This document shows positions 26,917 to 38,300 of a stretch of 64,000 nucleotides of DNA, piece by piece. Within the stretch, counting starts at the first letter, position 1; the number at the start of each line of letters is the position of its first letter. Made by a program: the position numbers and the translations under genes. The stretch lies in NCBI GenBank assembly GCA_035547835.1, contig DASZTW010000005.1, positions 496,001-560,000 of the forward strand, given 5' to 3'. Source of the stretch: Acidimicrobiales bacterium (GTDB lineage: Bacteria > Actinomycetota > Acidimicrobiia > Acidimicrobiales > Iamiaceae). The notes beneath the pieces were generated by a model, which had not been told where the DNA came from, searched no databases, and saw only the letters and a program-made list of their open reading frames with translations.

Positions 26917-28629
26917 TCAGACGGGCTCCGCCTGCCGGCTGGTCTCGCCGCCTTCGACCTCGACGGGCACCATCTCCACGGGCGCCGGCAGCCCGGATGC
27001 GAACCCGCTGGGCGCACTGGCCTGCCCCTGCGGGTGCGACGAGCCGGCCGGCACGTAGCCGGTGAACTGGAACTCCGGCCGGTACGCCGGGCTGCCGTGC
27101 TCGTGGAGGTCGAGGCCTTGCAGCTCGCCCTGCTCCGACACCCGCAGCATCTTGATGGCGCGGACCCCGAACATGAGCGCCAGACCGCCAGCCAGCGTGC
27201 ACGCGGTGATCACCACGCTGCCCAACACCTGGGCACCGAGCTGCTGGAGGCCGCCGCCGTAGAACAGCCCCTTGACGACCGTCGACGTGTCGGCGCCGTT
27301 CGGCGTGGGCACGCCGTACTGGCCAGAGGCGAACAACCCGAGGCTCAACGTGCCCCAGATCCCTGCCCCGCCGTGGACGGCGACCGCACCGATGGGATCG
27401 TCGATCCGCAGCCACTCGATGAAGTCGATGCCCCAGATGCACACCAGCGCCGCGATGGCTCCGATGAGGACCGCGCCGGTCGGCGACACCCAGTAGCACG
27501 GGCAGGTGATCGCCACGAGCCCGGCAAGGAAGCCGTTGGTGGTGATCCCGAGGTCCCAGAACTTCACTCGCTTGTACATCCACGCCATGGCGACCAGCGC
27601 ACCGGAGCAGGCGGCCAGCGTGGTGTTGGCGGCGACTCGCCCGATGCCGGCGCTGTCGAGCGCCGACAAGGTCGACCCGGGGTTGAAGCCGTACCAGCCG
27701 AACCACAAGATCACGCCGCCGAGCGCCGCGATGGTGAGATCGTGGCCCGGCATGAGGCCACCGCCGTCCCGCTTGAACACGCGGCCCAGGCGAGGACCGA
27801 GGGCGATCGCTCCGGTGAGGGCCAGCACGCCGCCGATGGTGTGGACCACCGTCGAGCCCGCGAAGTCGTGGAAGACGACCCCGCCTTTGAACCAGCCGTG
27901 GAACCAACCCATGGTGCTGCCGAGCCAGCCGCCGGGTCCCCAGATCCAGTGACCGAGGATCGGGTAGATGAAACCGCTCACCCCGACGCTGTAGAGGAGA
28001 TCACCCTTGAAGTCCGTGCGGCCGACCATGGCACCCGATGTGATGGTCGAGCACGTGTCGGCGAACGCGAACTGGAACAGGAAGAACGCCAGGAACGCCA
28101 CACCGGTCGAGCCGTACGTGGCGGTGGCGCCCGCGCCGTTCAAGAAGAAGTTCGTGTGCCCGATGAGCCCGTTGCCGGTACCGAACATGAAGGCGAACCC
28201 GAACGCCCAGAACAGCAACCCGCACAACGCCGTGTCCGCGACGCACTCGAGGAGGATGTTCACCGTCTCCCGGGTGCGGGCGAAGCCGGCCTCCAACATC
28301 ATGAAGCCGGCCTGCATGAAGAACACCAGGAACGCCGCGACGAGCGTCCACGCCGTGTTCGTCGCGTTGACCACGTCGGTCACGTTCGGGGCGGCCGCCT
28401 GGCCCTTCACGAGGGGCATCGCGCTCGCGACGCCCGAGGCGAGCCAGGTCAGCAGAGCGATCGCGCCGAAGAGCGCGACGATGCCGAGCATCTTGGCGCC
28501 CAAGTAGACGCCGAAGAACTTCCGGCGCTCGGGGTCCCGCACGGCTGCGCGGACGCGGTCGCGCCAACTCAGGCCGACCGAGGGTGAGATGCCGCCCGCG
28601 GACACGCCGGCGAACGATGCTTGCAACAT
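26917..28629 (-). CDS. amt: Ammonium transporter Amt
   Basis: The 570-residue protein has about 11-12 membrane helices. Family landmarks are FFMQAGFMMLEAGFARTRET, FADTCSTITSGAM, HDFAGSTVVHTIGG with the first pore His, and VAVHGGAGIWGTLS with the second. It carries an N-terminal extra hydrophobic segment and a hydrophilic tail of about 80 residues (from FGVRAIKML), where PII proteins usually bind. No glnK gene is next to it. ATG at 28629 follows GAGGAGG. A 14-bp inverted repeat about 85-120 bp upstream may carry nitrogen control. Confidence 0.96.
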   Translation of the reverse strand: MLQASFAGVSAGGISPSVGLSWRDRVRAAVRDPERRKFFGVYLGAKMLGIVALFGAIALLTWLASGVASAMPLVKGQAAAPNVTDVVNATNTAWTLVAAFLVFFMQAGFMMLEAGFARTRETVNILLECVADTALCGLLFWAFGFAFMFGTGNGLIGHTNFFLNGAGATATYGSTGVAFLAFFLFQFAFADTCSTITSGAMVGRTDFKGDLLYSVGVSGFIYPILGHWIWGPGGWLGSTMGWFHGWFKGGVVFHDFAGSTVVHTIGGVLALTGAIALGPRLGRVFKRDGGGLMPGHDLTIAALGGVILWFGWYGFNPGSTLSALDSAGIGRVAANTTLAACSGALVAMAWMYKRVKFWDLGITTNGFLAGLVAITCPCYWVSPTGAVLIGAIAALVCIWGIDFIEWLRIDDPIGAVAVHGGAGIWGTLSLGLFASGQYGVPTPNGADTSTVVKGLFYGGGLQQLGAQVLGSVVITACTLAGGLALMFGVRAIKMLRVSEQGELQGLDLHEHGSPAYRPEFQFTGYVPAGSSHPQGQASAPSGFASGLPAPVEMVPVEVEGGETSRQAEPV

Positions 28630-28710
28630 TGGACCTACCTCCTCGGCGGCAAGGTAGGAAACGCGTGTTGCTCGATCGTCTCGTCGACGTGTCGACCCGG
28701 TGAAGAGGAC

Positions 28711-28750
28711 CTGACACCAACCTGGCGACGACGTGTCAGGTTGGTGTCAG
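28711..28750. promoter_or_regulatory. Perfect 14-bp inverted repeat upstream of the amt gene
   Basis: CTGACACCAACCTG (28711-28724) and CAGGTTGGTGTCAG (28737-28750) are exact reverse complements around a 12-bp centre. The element is 82 bp before the amt ATG and outside the separate GC hairpin that ends ahcY. Its location suits an operator, for example for a nitrogen regulator. It could also fold as an RNA hairpin. Confidence 0.55.
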
Positions 28751-28767
28751 GCGCTCGGATGGTTCCT

Positions 28768-28806
28768 GACGCGGCCGCCCCCGGACGGGCCGGGCGCGGC
28801 CGCGTC
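28768..28806 (-). terminator. GC-rich terminator of ahcY
   Basis: GACGCGGCCGC pairs with GCGGCCGCGTC (11 bp), and the loop holds a further CCCGG/CCGGG stem. It starts 8 nt past the ahcY stop. It has no U-tract. Confidence 0.65.
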
Positions 28807-28813
28807 CGGCCGA

Positions 28814-30256
<1,443 letters not shown>

Positions 30257-30334
30257 TGCTCCTCCAGGCGCGCCGAACGACGCGCTTCGTTTCACGACGG
30301 ATTCAGGGCTGGGGTCACCTGACACCACTCATCT

Positions 30335-30368
30335 CAGCCCGGCGGGGCTGGTCGTCCAGCCCGGCGGG
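30335..30368 (-). promoter_or_regulatory. Hairpin and direct repeats in the ahcY leader
   Basis: CAGCCCGGCGGG occurs twice (30335-30346 and 30357-30368), and between them GGGCTGG-TCGT-CCAGCCC forms a 7-bp hairpin with a tetraloop. It lies about 80-110 nt before the ahcY start. It does not resemble the SAH riboswitch as I remember it. It could be an attenuator or the terminator of the isomerase gene upstream. Confidence 0.35.
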
Positions 30369-30431
30369 CCAGTGTAGACGCCACGGGATCGCCGCCCCAG
30401 CGACGCCGCGGGTCATCGGCCCCGGAGATCG

Positions 30432-31463
30432 TCAGCGGGCGAGCGCCGCCTTCAGGTCGTCGAGCACCGGGATCGGCCCCGGATCGACACCCGCGGCCGC
30501 CGCCAGCTCGAGACTGACGAAGTCGCCGAGCAGGCACAGGTCGAGGAGTTGGGCCACCTCACCCTCACCGGCCGCCCGCACATCGATCACGCCGCCCACC
30601 ACCTCTCGGCACAGCTCGGTGACGAGATCGAAGCGACGCATCTCCTGGGGGTGCTCGTGGTCGTGGCGCAGGTTGACGAGCGTGAAGACCTGCCGCGTGA
30701 CATCGCCGTGCTGGCCCCATCCGCAGATCTCGTTGTGGCACAGCTCCGGCATCGTGTTGGCGAATGCCGGCGCCTTGGCGTTCTCGTTCACCTGGCACTT
30801 CCATCGCTGCGCGGCGACCCGCCCGATCGGCCCGGCGCTGTACACCAGCGGCAACGTTCGGCCGATGGCACGGGCGATCGGCGCCGCGGGTGACTTGTCA
30901 CCGACGAGCTCGTCGCGACGCCGGTCGAGCTGCTCGACTGCGCGCTGGACCCACTCGGTGGCACCCGGGAACAGCCCCATCTTCTCGAACGCGACGAGCA
31001 CCGGCACGGCCATGGCGCCGAGCCCCGAGCGCGGCATCGCGATGTCGCCGGGGAGCCCGATCACCGGCGACCCCCACGAACCAGCCAGGTCCGCGAGCTG
31101 CCCGCCGGCCGTGACCGCAAGCACGCGACCACCCGACAGCGCCGCTTCTTGCACGGCTTCGATGGTCTCCTCGGTGTTGCCGGAGAAGGAGATGGCCACC
31201 ACCAGCGTCGACTCGTCGACGAACGAGGGGGGTTCGTAGCCTTTCGCGACGACGATCGGCACGGCCATGAAGGGTCCCGCCACCGCTGCCACGAGATCGC
31301 CGGCGATGCCACTGCCGCCCATGCCCAGCACGAGCACGTTGGCGATGTCGTCGTGTGCGGGCAGGCCCTCGAGGGCCTCCCCCACTCCGATGGCCGCCGC
31401 GACCTGCTCGGGGAACGCCGCCGTGACGCCCCAGATGTCGAGGGAATCGAGCCGATCACCCAT
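30432..31463 (-). CDS. Bifunctional phosphoglucose/phosphomannose isomerase (SIS)
   Basis: The 343-residue protein has tandem SIS subdomains: NVLVLGMGGSGIAGDLV and VAISFSGNTEETIEAV (phosphosugar-binding Ser/Thr loop). The C-terminal part has VNENAKAPAFANTMPELCHN with the catalytic Glu and His. The family interconverts fructose-6-P with glucose-6-P or mannose-6-P. Placed 9 nt after the Trm112 gene and next to manB, it should feed mannose-6-P to ManB and so GDP-mannose. Gene order matches the mycobacterial manB block. Confidence 0.9.
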   Translation of the reverse strand: MGDRLDSLDIWGVTAAFPEQVAAAIGVGEALEGLPAHDDIANVLVLGMGGSGIAGDLVAAVAGPFMAVPIVVAKGYEPPSFVDESTLVVAISFSGNTEETIEAVQEAALSGGRVLAVTAGGQLADLAGSWGSPVIGLPGDIAMPRSGLGAMAVPVLVAFEKMGLFPGATEWVQRAVEQLDRRRDELVGDKSPAAPIARAIGRTLPLVYSAGPIGRVAAQRWKCQVNENAKAPAFANTMPELCHNEICGWGQHGDVTRQVFTLVNLRHDHEHPQEMRRFDLVTELCREVVGGVIDVRAAGEGEVAQLLDLCLLGDFVSLELAAAAGVDPGPIPVLDDLKAALAR

Positions 31464-31472
31464 CGCCGGGCC

Positions 31473-31709
31473 TCAGTCTTCGAAGGTGGGCCTGATGCCG
31501 TCGGCCTCAGCTTTGGCGAGCAGGCGCTCGTGCTCGGCGTCGTCGACGGTCGTGGCCTCGTCGATCAACATCACGGGGATGTCGTCGTCGATCCGGTACT
31601 TCCGCTTGAGCCGGGGGTTGTAGAGGAACCCGTCGGCCTCGAAGGGCAGCAGCGGGCCCTTGTCCTCCGGGCAGGCCAGGATCTCCAACAGCTTGGGGTC
31701 GAGCGCCAT
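31473..31709 (-). CDS. Trm112-like small zinc-ribbon protein
   Basis: The 78-residue protein begins MALDPKLLEILACPEDKGPL, which with YNPRLKRKYRIDDDIPVML is the Trm112/YcaR fold. Only one Cys of the zinc ribbon is kept. Eukaryotic Trm112 activates methyltransferases; the bacterial role is unknown. It is nested between manB and the PGI/PMI gene with gaps of 2 and 9 nt, so the three are one operon. Confidence 0.88.
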   Translation of the reverse strand: MALDPKLLEILACPEDKGPLLPFEADGFLYNPRLKRKYRIDDDIPVMLIDEATTVDDAEHERLLAKAEADGIRPTFED

Positions 31710-31711
31710 GC

Positions 31712-33067
31712 TCAGGTCTCCTTGGTGATGAGCGCGCGCAGCTCGTCGACCCGCGCGTCGCAGGCTTCGCGGGTGGCTGCCTCGAGGTTCAGGCGCAGCA
31801 GCGGCTCGGTGTTCGAGGGACGGACGTTGAACCACCAGTCGCCGAGGTCGACCGTGAGGCCGTCGAGGTGGTCCTGGTCGGCAGCTGCGTACGCGTCGCC
31901 GATCTGCTCGATGACCTGGTTCGGGTCGGCGACCTCGAAGTTGATCTCGCCGGAGTCGGCGTAGCGCTCGAACGGCTTGCGCAGCTCCGACAACGGCTGC
32001 CCCGAGGTCGCCACGAGCTCGAGCACGAACATCGAGGCGATCAACCCGGAGTCGGCCCGGTAGTTGCGCCGGAAGTAGTAGTGCGCCGAGTGCTCGCCGC
32101 CGAACGCCGCGCCCGTCTCGGCCATGACGGCCTTCACGAATGAGTGGCCGACCCGCGTGCGCACCGGGGTGCCGCCCTTCTCGGCGATGATCTCGGGCAC
32201 GGCCTTCGAACAGATCAGGTTGTACAGGATCGTGGCGCCGGGCTCCTTGGCCAGCACCGAGCTGGCGACCATCGCCGTGGTGGTGGAGCCGGACAGGCCG
32301 ACGCCCTGCTCGTCGACCACGAACACGCGATCGGCGTCGCCGTCGAAGGCCAGACCGAGATCGGCGCCCGAGTCGACGACCCGCTTGCACAGGTCGACTT
32401 GGTTCGCGGGGTTGATCGGGTCGGCCGGGTGGTTGGGAAACGTCCCGTCGAGCTCGGGGTAGAGCACCTCCAGCTCGAAAGGGAGCGCGTCGAACACGGC
32501 GGGCACCACGAGCCCGCCCATGCCGTTCGCGGTGTCGGCGACGACCTTCAACGCCCGTAGGCCGGACGTGTCGATGAAGGAGCGGACGTGATCGGCGAAG
32601 GCACCCAGCAGGTCGCGCTCGGTGCGCTTGCCGGTGAGCTCGGCCACCGGCAACGTCGCGCCGGCCAGCTCCTTGATCTCCGTCAGCCCCGTGTCTTGCC
32701 CCACGGGCGCCGCGCCTCGCAAGCAGAACTTGATGCCGTTGTACTGCGCCGGGTTGTGCGACGCCGTGAACATCGCGCCCGGCGCGTCGAGCGAGCCCGA
32801 CGCGAAGTACACCAGGTCGGTCGAGCACAACCCGAGGTCGATGACGTCGATCCCCTGGCTGCGCACGCCCGTTGCGAACGCGTCGACCAGGTCGGGACCA
32901 CTCGGTCGCATGTCGCGGCCGACCAGGATCTCCGCGACCGTGGCGTCGCCCCGCACGGCGAACGCGGCGAAGGCGGCACCGATGCGGTGGCACAGCTCGG
33001 CGTCGAGCTGGTCGGGAACGGTGCCGCGCACGTCGTAGGCCTTGAAGACCGTGTCGATGGCTGCCAT
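31712..33067 (-). CDS. manB: Phosphomannomutase/phosphoglucomutase
   Basis: The 451-residue protein belongs to the alpha-D-phosphohexomutase family. It has the phosphoserine loop TASHNPAQYNG near residue 100, metal loop DGDADRVFVVDEQG near residue 240, sugar loop GGEHSAHYYFR, and phosphate-binding RPSNTEPLLRLN at the end. It converts mannose-6-P to mannose-1-P for GDP-mannose. The ATG at 33067 is chosen; GTG four codons earlier is possible. It is first in an operon with the Trm112 and PGI/PMI genes. Confidence 0.93.
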   Translation of the reverse strand: MAAIDTVFKAYDVRGTVPDQLDAELCHRIGAAFAAFAVRGDATVAEILVGRDMRPSGPDLVDAFATGVRSQGIDVIDLGLCSTDLVYFASGSLDAPGAMFTASHNPAQYNGIKFCLRGAAPVGQDTGLTEIKELAGATLPVAELTGKRTERDLLGAFADHVRSFIDTSGLRALKVVADTANGMGGLVVPAVFDALPFELEVLYPELDGTFPNHPADPINPANQVDLCKRVVDSGADLGLAFDGDADRVFVVDEQGVGLSGSTTTAMVASSVLAKEPGATILYNLICSKAVPEIIAEKGGTPVRTRVGHSFVKAVMAETGAAFGGEHSAHYYFRRNYRADSGLIASMFVLELVATSGQPLSELRKPFERYADSGEINFEVADPNQVIEQIGDAYAAADQDHLDGLTVDLGDWWFNVRPSNTEPLLRLNLEAATREACDARVDELRALITKET

Positions 33068-33226
33068 GGCGCCGGCCACCCTACTTCGGGTGCTCTCCGC
33101 CCGGCGTCGCTCGCCACGCTTGGTTCACGGTCTCGGAGTTGCCGGCTCATCTCATCACCGCGCTGATCGGTTTCGGCGCGTTGATGCTCGGAGCCGTCTC
33201 GATCGTCCACTGAGCTCGGGCGCGTC

Positions 33227-33258
33227 GAGCGATGGGCGCGCCGAGCGATGGGCGCGCC
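33227..33258. repeat. Tandem duplication of a 16-bp unit
   Basis: GAGCGATGGGCGCGCC occurs twice in direct tandem. It is non-coding as far as I can see and probably arose by slippage. Confidence 0.7.
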
Positions 33259-33464
33259 GGTCGGCGTGCAACGCCGGCATGTCGAAGACCTGCGTGGCTG
33301 CTTCACCTTCAGCGGTACGAGCTGGCCGACCGAGTGCAGCAGAGCTCGGTCTGCTCGAACTCCACCTTCCAGTCCCGCTGATCCATGACGAACCGTACGC
33401 AGAGTACGTACGACCCTGCGGTGACCCTGGCCAGCAGGCTTGCCCAAGAGATTTCGGCGTCGGG

Positions 33465-33493
33465 TTGTGACCCGAACTCCAGTTCGATATAGT
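33465..33493 (+). promoter_or_regulatory. Promoter for the HNH gene
   Basis: TTGTGA and TATAGT are separated by exactly 17 bp, close to the primary sigma consensus (TTGACA, TATAAT). This is one of the few AT-rich patches here, and it lies 100 bp before the GTG start at 33594. Confidence 0.55.
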
Positions 33494-33593
33494 GACGGTT
33501 CCCCTCTCGGGGCCGAGGGTGTTGCCGGTCCCCTCCTGATGCCGCCGCGCCGTGCTCGTGCTGCCCGCGCGCCGTACCCGAGAGGAGGCCCCG

Positions 33594-35348
33594 GTGGACG
33601 ATCCCTCGTCAGCCGACCACCCGCCACTCGATGACCATCCACCTCCGGCCGGTCACCCACCTGCCGAGGTCGAACAGCTGCTGACCGAAGCCGAGGAGGT
33701 GCTCCGGCGGCTCGAAGCCGCGGCGGTCGACACCCTCGATGACGACTCGCTCACCTCGCACATCAAGACCCTGCAACGGCTGCGTTGCCGGCTCGAGGCG
33801 ACTGAGGCGCACACGCTCGCCGCGTGGGACGGTCGCCGGTGCTGGCAACCGTCGGGAGCCCGGAGCGCGCCGGCCTGGCTCGCCTGGCAGCTGCGCCTCC
33901 CGATCGCGGAGGCCCGCCGCCGCGTCCGCCACGCGAGGGTGTGTCGCCAGTACGGGGCGATCGCCGAGGCGTGGGCTGAGGGCGAGATCGATCGCACGCA
34001 CGTGAGCGGCCTGCTGGCGGTCCGCAACACCCGCACGGCCGACGCGTTCGACGACGATCACGTGGACCTGCTGGATCTCGCCCGCTCGTGCACGTTCGTC
34101 GAGTTCAAGGGCCGCTGCCGCATGTGGGAGCTGATGGTCGACCCCGACGGCGCCGAGCAAGGTGCCGCGGCCGACCGGTCGAGCCGTGCCGTGCACCTGT
34201 CCCGCACGTTCGGCGGCATGTGGTTCGGGAAGATCACGCTCGACCCCGTGTCGGGCGAGATCGTGGCGGGAACGCTGCGCTCGATCGAACACGAGCTGTT
34301 CCGCCGCGACCGGGCAGCCGCCAAGGAACGACTCGGGCGCGACCCGCAGGCCGACGAGCTCGGCCGCACACCCGCCCAACGCCGTGCCGACGCGCTCGTC
34401 GAGATGGCCGTCCGAGCCCGCACCGCACCCGCCGACGGGCGGCGGCCCGCTCCGCTGTTCTCGGTGGTCGTCGGGCTCGAGACCTTCCGTGGACCGATCC
34501 TCGAGCTGTTCAACCGCACCGTGCTCACACCCGGCAGCGCCGCGGCTTGGCTGTCCGAGGCCGACGTCGAGCGGATCGTGTTCGATGGCCCATCACGCGT
34601 GATCGACGTCGGGGCCAGGCGCCGGTTCTTCACCGGCGGTCTGCGGCGAGCGATCGAGGTCCGCGACCGCACCTGCTACCACCCGAGCTGCGACGAGCCA
34701 CCGGAGCAGCCCGAGATCGACCACGTCCAGGAGGCCAGCCGGGGAGGCCCCACCACGCAAGACAACGGTCGCCTCGCCTGCGGCTTCCACAACCGGTGGC
34801 GCTCCACCCACCCGGAGGCGGCGGATCCGGAGAATCCGGCGGCCGACAGTCCCGACCAGCCCGACGGACCGAACAGCCCCGGCCAGCCTGACGGACCGGA
34901 TGGCGCCGGCGGGGCGGAAGAGCACGCCGGGGCGAACCTGGGCCTGGCCGGTCCCGGCGTTTCCGGCACCGCGCGAACCGGCACGGGGGACAACAGCCCG
35001 CCGCTCGACGGTGCGGGCAGTGGGTGCCGTCAGGGCGAAGGCGGGTCCGGCGGAAACGACGGATCTATCGGAGACGACAGATCGGACCGAGACGACGGAT
35101 CGGACGGCCGCGGCGGCAGTGGCGAACCGTCACCGACGACCGGTGGCGACGAATCGGACCGAGACGACGGATCGGACGGTCGCGGCGGCAGTGGCGAACC
35201 GTCACCGACGACTGGAGACGACGGATCGGACCGAGACGACAGATCGGACGGCCGCGGCGGCAGTGGCGAACCGTCACCGACGACCGGTGGCGACGAATCG
35301 GACCGAGACGACGGATCGGACGATGGCGAACCGGAGCCGCCCGACTGA
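33594..35348 (+). CDS. DUF222/HNH endonuclease-domain protein with repetitive acidic tail
   Basis: In this 584-residue protein, after GTG at 33594 (behind GAGAGGAGG) comes the DUF222/13E12-type helical domain (about residues 20-340; SAPAWLAWQLRLPIAEARRR). An HNH nuclease motif follows: CYHPSCDEPPEQPEIDHV and NGRLACGFHNRWRS near residues 360-400. The family is abundant in actinobacteria, often multi-copy and intein- or mobile-element-like, with no defined role. The last 180 residues are low-complexity, ending in 24-residue repeats (RDDGSDGRGGSGEPSPTT) encoded by 72-bp DNA repeats that also form the end of the opposite gene. Confidence 0.85.
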   Translation: MDDPSSADHPPLDDHPPPAGHPPAEVEQLLTEAEEVLRRLEAAAVDTLDDDSLTSHIKTLQRLRCRLEATEAHTLAAWDGRRCWQPSGARSAPAWLAWQLRLPIAEARRRVRHARVCRQYGAIAEAWAEGEIDRTHVSGLLAVRNTRTADAFDDDHVDLLDLARSCTFVEFKGRCRMWELMVDPDGAEQGAAADRSSRAVHLSRTFGGMWFGKITLDPVSGEIVAGTLRSIEHELFRRDRAAAKERLGRDPQADELGRTPAQRRADALVEMAVRARTAPADGRRPAPLFSVVVGLETFRGPILELFNRTVLTPGSAAAWLSEADVERIVFDGPSRVIDVGARRRFFTGGLRRAIEVRDRTCYHPSCDEPPEQPEIDHVQEASRGGPTTQDNGRLACGFHNRWRSTHPEAADPENPAADSPDQPDGPNSPGQPDGPDGAGGAEEHAGANLGLAGPGVSGTARTGTGDNSPPLDGAGSGCRQGEGGSGGNDGSIGDDRSDRDDGSDGRGGSGEPSPTTGGDESDRDDGSDGRGGSGEPSPTTGDDGSDRDDRSDGRGGSGEPSPTTGGDESDRDDGSDDGEPEPPD

Positions 35349-38300
35349 TCGGCCCGCAACGGAGCCCGCCGCAACTGGTCCGACACGGCTCGAGCCGGCG
35401 CGCTCACGCCATCGGGTCTCACCGGCTCAGCCGATGTCCCGCCGCCCATCGCACCGCCTGACGCCGCACTACTAGGCGCCGCGCCGCCCGACGCCGCGCT
35501 ACCAGGCATCGCACTACCAGGCACCACACGGCCGGACACCGCGGGCGGCCGCTCCTCGAGTTGGAGGTAGCGAGGACGGCCGCGCGGCCAGCGGTCGCCG
35601 ATCACGACCGGGGCCAGGCGCGCCAGCACCAACGCCACGACCACCCCGGCCAACGTCAGGACGATCGCGAGCCAATCCATCGACGTGCGGCCGTAGTGCA
35701 GACGCACATGTGTCGACGTCGGTACCACCACCATGAAGTTGGGCGTCACCCGCCACGGCCCCTTGGCACCCGACGCCTGCCAGTTCGGAAAGTACGACGT
35801 GCGGATCAGCACCGGCGTCCCGGGCCGATCGACGTCGAACGAGATCGTGTCGGTCCCGAGGTGCACGTGCGACACCTTGGCAACCCTGACCTTCCGGCGC
35901 GGCGTCGTCGGAAGCGGATCAGGACTGGTGGTACCGAGTCGATGCTGGATGTCGGCGCCGATCCCGGCCCACCTGGTCGACCAGTTGGCCGAGTCGGTCT
36001 TGACCCGCGGCCAGTTCGACGGCCCACCGGCCGCGAACGGGATCGCCCACCGGCCCGGGTCGTAGAACCACGAGACCGCCGGGTCGAGCCACGAGTGCTG
36101 CCCCGGCGCCCGGTCCCACACCGCCGGCAGGTAACCGAGACCTTGCACCGGCGCGCTGCCGACGACGCGGTAGATGTGCCACGGGCCCGACGTGGCGAGC
36201 GGCTCGAGACCGGCCTGCTTGCTGGCGGCGGCGACCGCGGCGCTCGACTCCGCCAGGTAGTACTTCACGCCCATCAGCCGCATCTCCGGCACGGCCGCGT
36301 TGAGGTCGAGGGTTCGGTACGGCAGGTTGCGCTGCGGGTTGCTGGGTTGAGCAGAGGCCTGTGACGCGAGCAGCCAGTGGTACGGCGTGGTGCTCGACGA
36401 CTCGAAGTAGAGCCCTTCTTCCGACCCGATGCACGAGTTCGTCCAATACGGCAGGAGCATGAGCGCCATCGGGGTGCCGTAGTCACCCTCGAGGTTGTTG
36501 TCCTGCTCCCACAGCGCCCGACCGCAGCCGCGCTCGCGGCCGATGCGACCCATCGTGTCCATCAACGCCTTGTACTCCGGCCACCCGTGCACATATGCCT
36601 TTTGCTGCGCGTCGTACACACCGGTCTTGCCTTCGTAACCGCGGTAGTTCCACTCGGCCCACGCACGCATGTCGTTGTGGTCGAACGACGTGAACCACAG
36701 CCACTGATGCTCCTGCGCGCCTGCCTTGTTGGTGACCGGTTGGCCGTTGCGGGTGACGGTCGAGTGCCCCGGCAGGATCTGCAGCGGGAACGCGACCACA
36801 CCGAGGCCGACGGCGGCCAGCAGCGGTGTGGCGACGAGCGCGCCGAGCCGACCCCGACCCTCGTGCCCGCTGGCCCCGCCTTCGGTGTGGGCGAACACCA
36901 TGGCGACCAACGCCACCGCGAACAGCAACACGTAGCCCCCGACGGCGGGCGACACGCCACCCGATCGCCATGGGCGAGCGGTGAAGAACGCGACGTACGC
37001 ACCCAGCGCCACGAGCGCGGACGCCACGAACAGCGTGCGCATGCCGAACGGCTGGTCGCCGTCGAGGCGAGTCGACAGGTCGCTCAGGAGACGCAGCGCG
37101 CCGGTGACGCCCAGAGCGGCGAGCAGGAAGACCGACAGGTAATAGAAGGGCAGGATCCGGGCGTTCCACAGCTGGACCTCGGGAATGAGGCAGAACGCCA
37201 GCGCGGTCACCGCCACGCAACCCGCCAAGAAGTACCCCACCCGGTTCCGGTACACGACCGTGAAGGCGAGACCGAGCACCGCGAGTGCGGCGATCCACAG
37301 TTGGTGCTGGGGGAGCAGATAGTCGAGCAAGTTCGTGCTCGGATACGGCAGCTTGTCCCAGCCCATGTCGTTGGTGAGCCGGTGGTTCCACAGGAACGGC
37401 ACGGTCCAGAACGCGGACAACGATCCCGCCACGACGAGCACCGGCGCCAACCACTGCACCCGCCGGGGCCGGAACTGCACCACCAGCAACACCAGCGTGG
37501 CGGCGAGCGCGAAGAACACGGGCAACAGGTGGCACAGCCCCACCAAGGCCAAGAGCACGCCGGCGAGCACCCGGTGTCGGCCGGTCTTGAAGCCCCGCAG
37601 CAGCACGCCGAAGTACACGAGCGTCAACGACAGCGCGATGGAGAACGAGTACTCGCCCGCCATCGTCGACGCCATGTTGCCGCCGATCAGGTTGCCGATC
37701 CCCTGGTAGACGGGCTCGCGGTTGAACAGGTAGAAGAGGGCCGCCACCGCGAACAGCGGCGGTGCCGGGAAGCGAAGGTCGGCCAGCTTGGCGAACGCCC
37801 AGGCGGCCAGCGGGAGCGTCCACAGCCCGAGCACGGTGACGAGCTTGAAGGCGATGCCGTACTGCATCGGCACCGCCCACAAGACCGCGAGCACGCCGAC
37901 GATGGTGAGGGCCCGTCGGAACCTCCACAAGCGGGGGACGAACCATCCGCTGGCGAGCAAGGCCACGGCGGCCACCAGCGCAGGGGCGAGCACCCAGCTG
38001 CGCAGGCCCGCGTACAGCAGCGCGATCAGCAGCGCGGGCACCACCATGTAGAAGCCGTACAGCGGGTAGCCCGCGAACCAGTCGGGGGTCCAACCCGTCA
38101 CGCGACCGTGTGGCAACAGATGCTCGACCAGGTACTTGGGGCCGATCACGTGGGCTCCCATGTCGCCGCCGGTGGGCGTCGACGCGTGGAACACCAGATC
38201 GGGGTGCACCGCGTAGAACATGAACAGCGAGCACCCCACCAGCACCACGAGGGTGACCCAGCCCTCCGCCGGCATGGCCAGCCAGCGGTCGATGCCGTCC

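Larger units (their letters stand above)
33068..33593. other. 526-base gap between manB and the HNH gene
   Basis: This is the only long stretch without a clear gene. On the + strand 33121-33213 reads WFTVSELPAHLITALIGF followed by GALMLGAVSIVH and a stop. It looks like the C-terminal membrane helix of a small protein, but no start codon and ribosome-binding site are visible, so it may be a relic. A 16-bp tandem repeat lies at 33227-33258 and a promoter for the HNH gene at 33465-33493. Nothing else is recognised. Confidence 0.4.

Noticed and set aside
30257-30431. SAH riboswitch in the ahcY leader
   Set aside because: The hairpin and repeats are present, but the conserved core of the SAH riboswitch as I remember it is not matched. 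Kept only as an unassigned leader structure.
35081-35322. 72-bp repeats as a CRISPR or integron-like array
   Set aside because: The repeats are directly tandem with no unique spacers and keep both reading frames, so they are coding repeats.
33594-35348. HNH protein as a homing endonuclease or mobile element
   Set aside because: There are no terminal repeats, integrase or disrupted host gene that I can prove. DUF222/HNH proteins are common chromosomal genes in actinobacteria.
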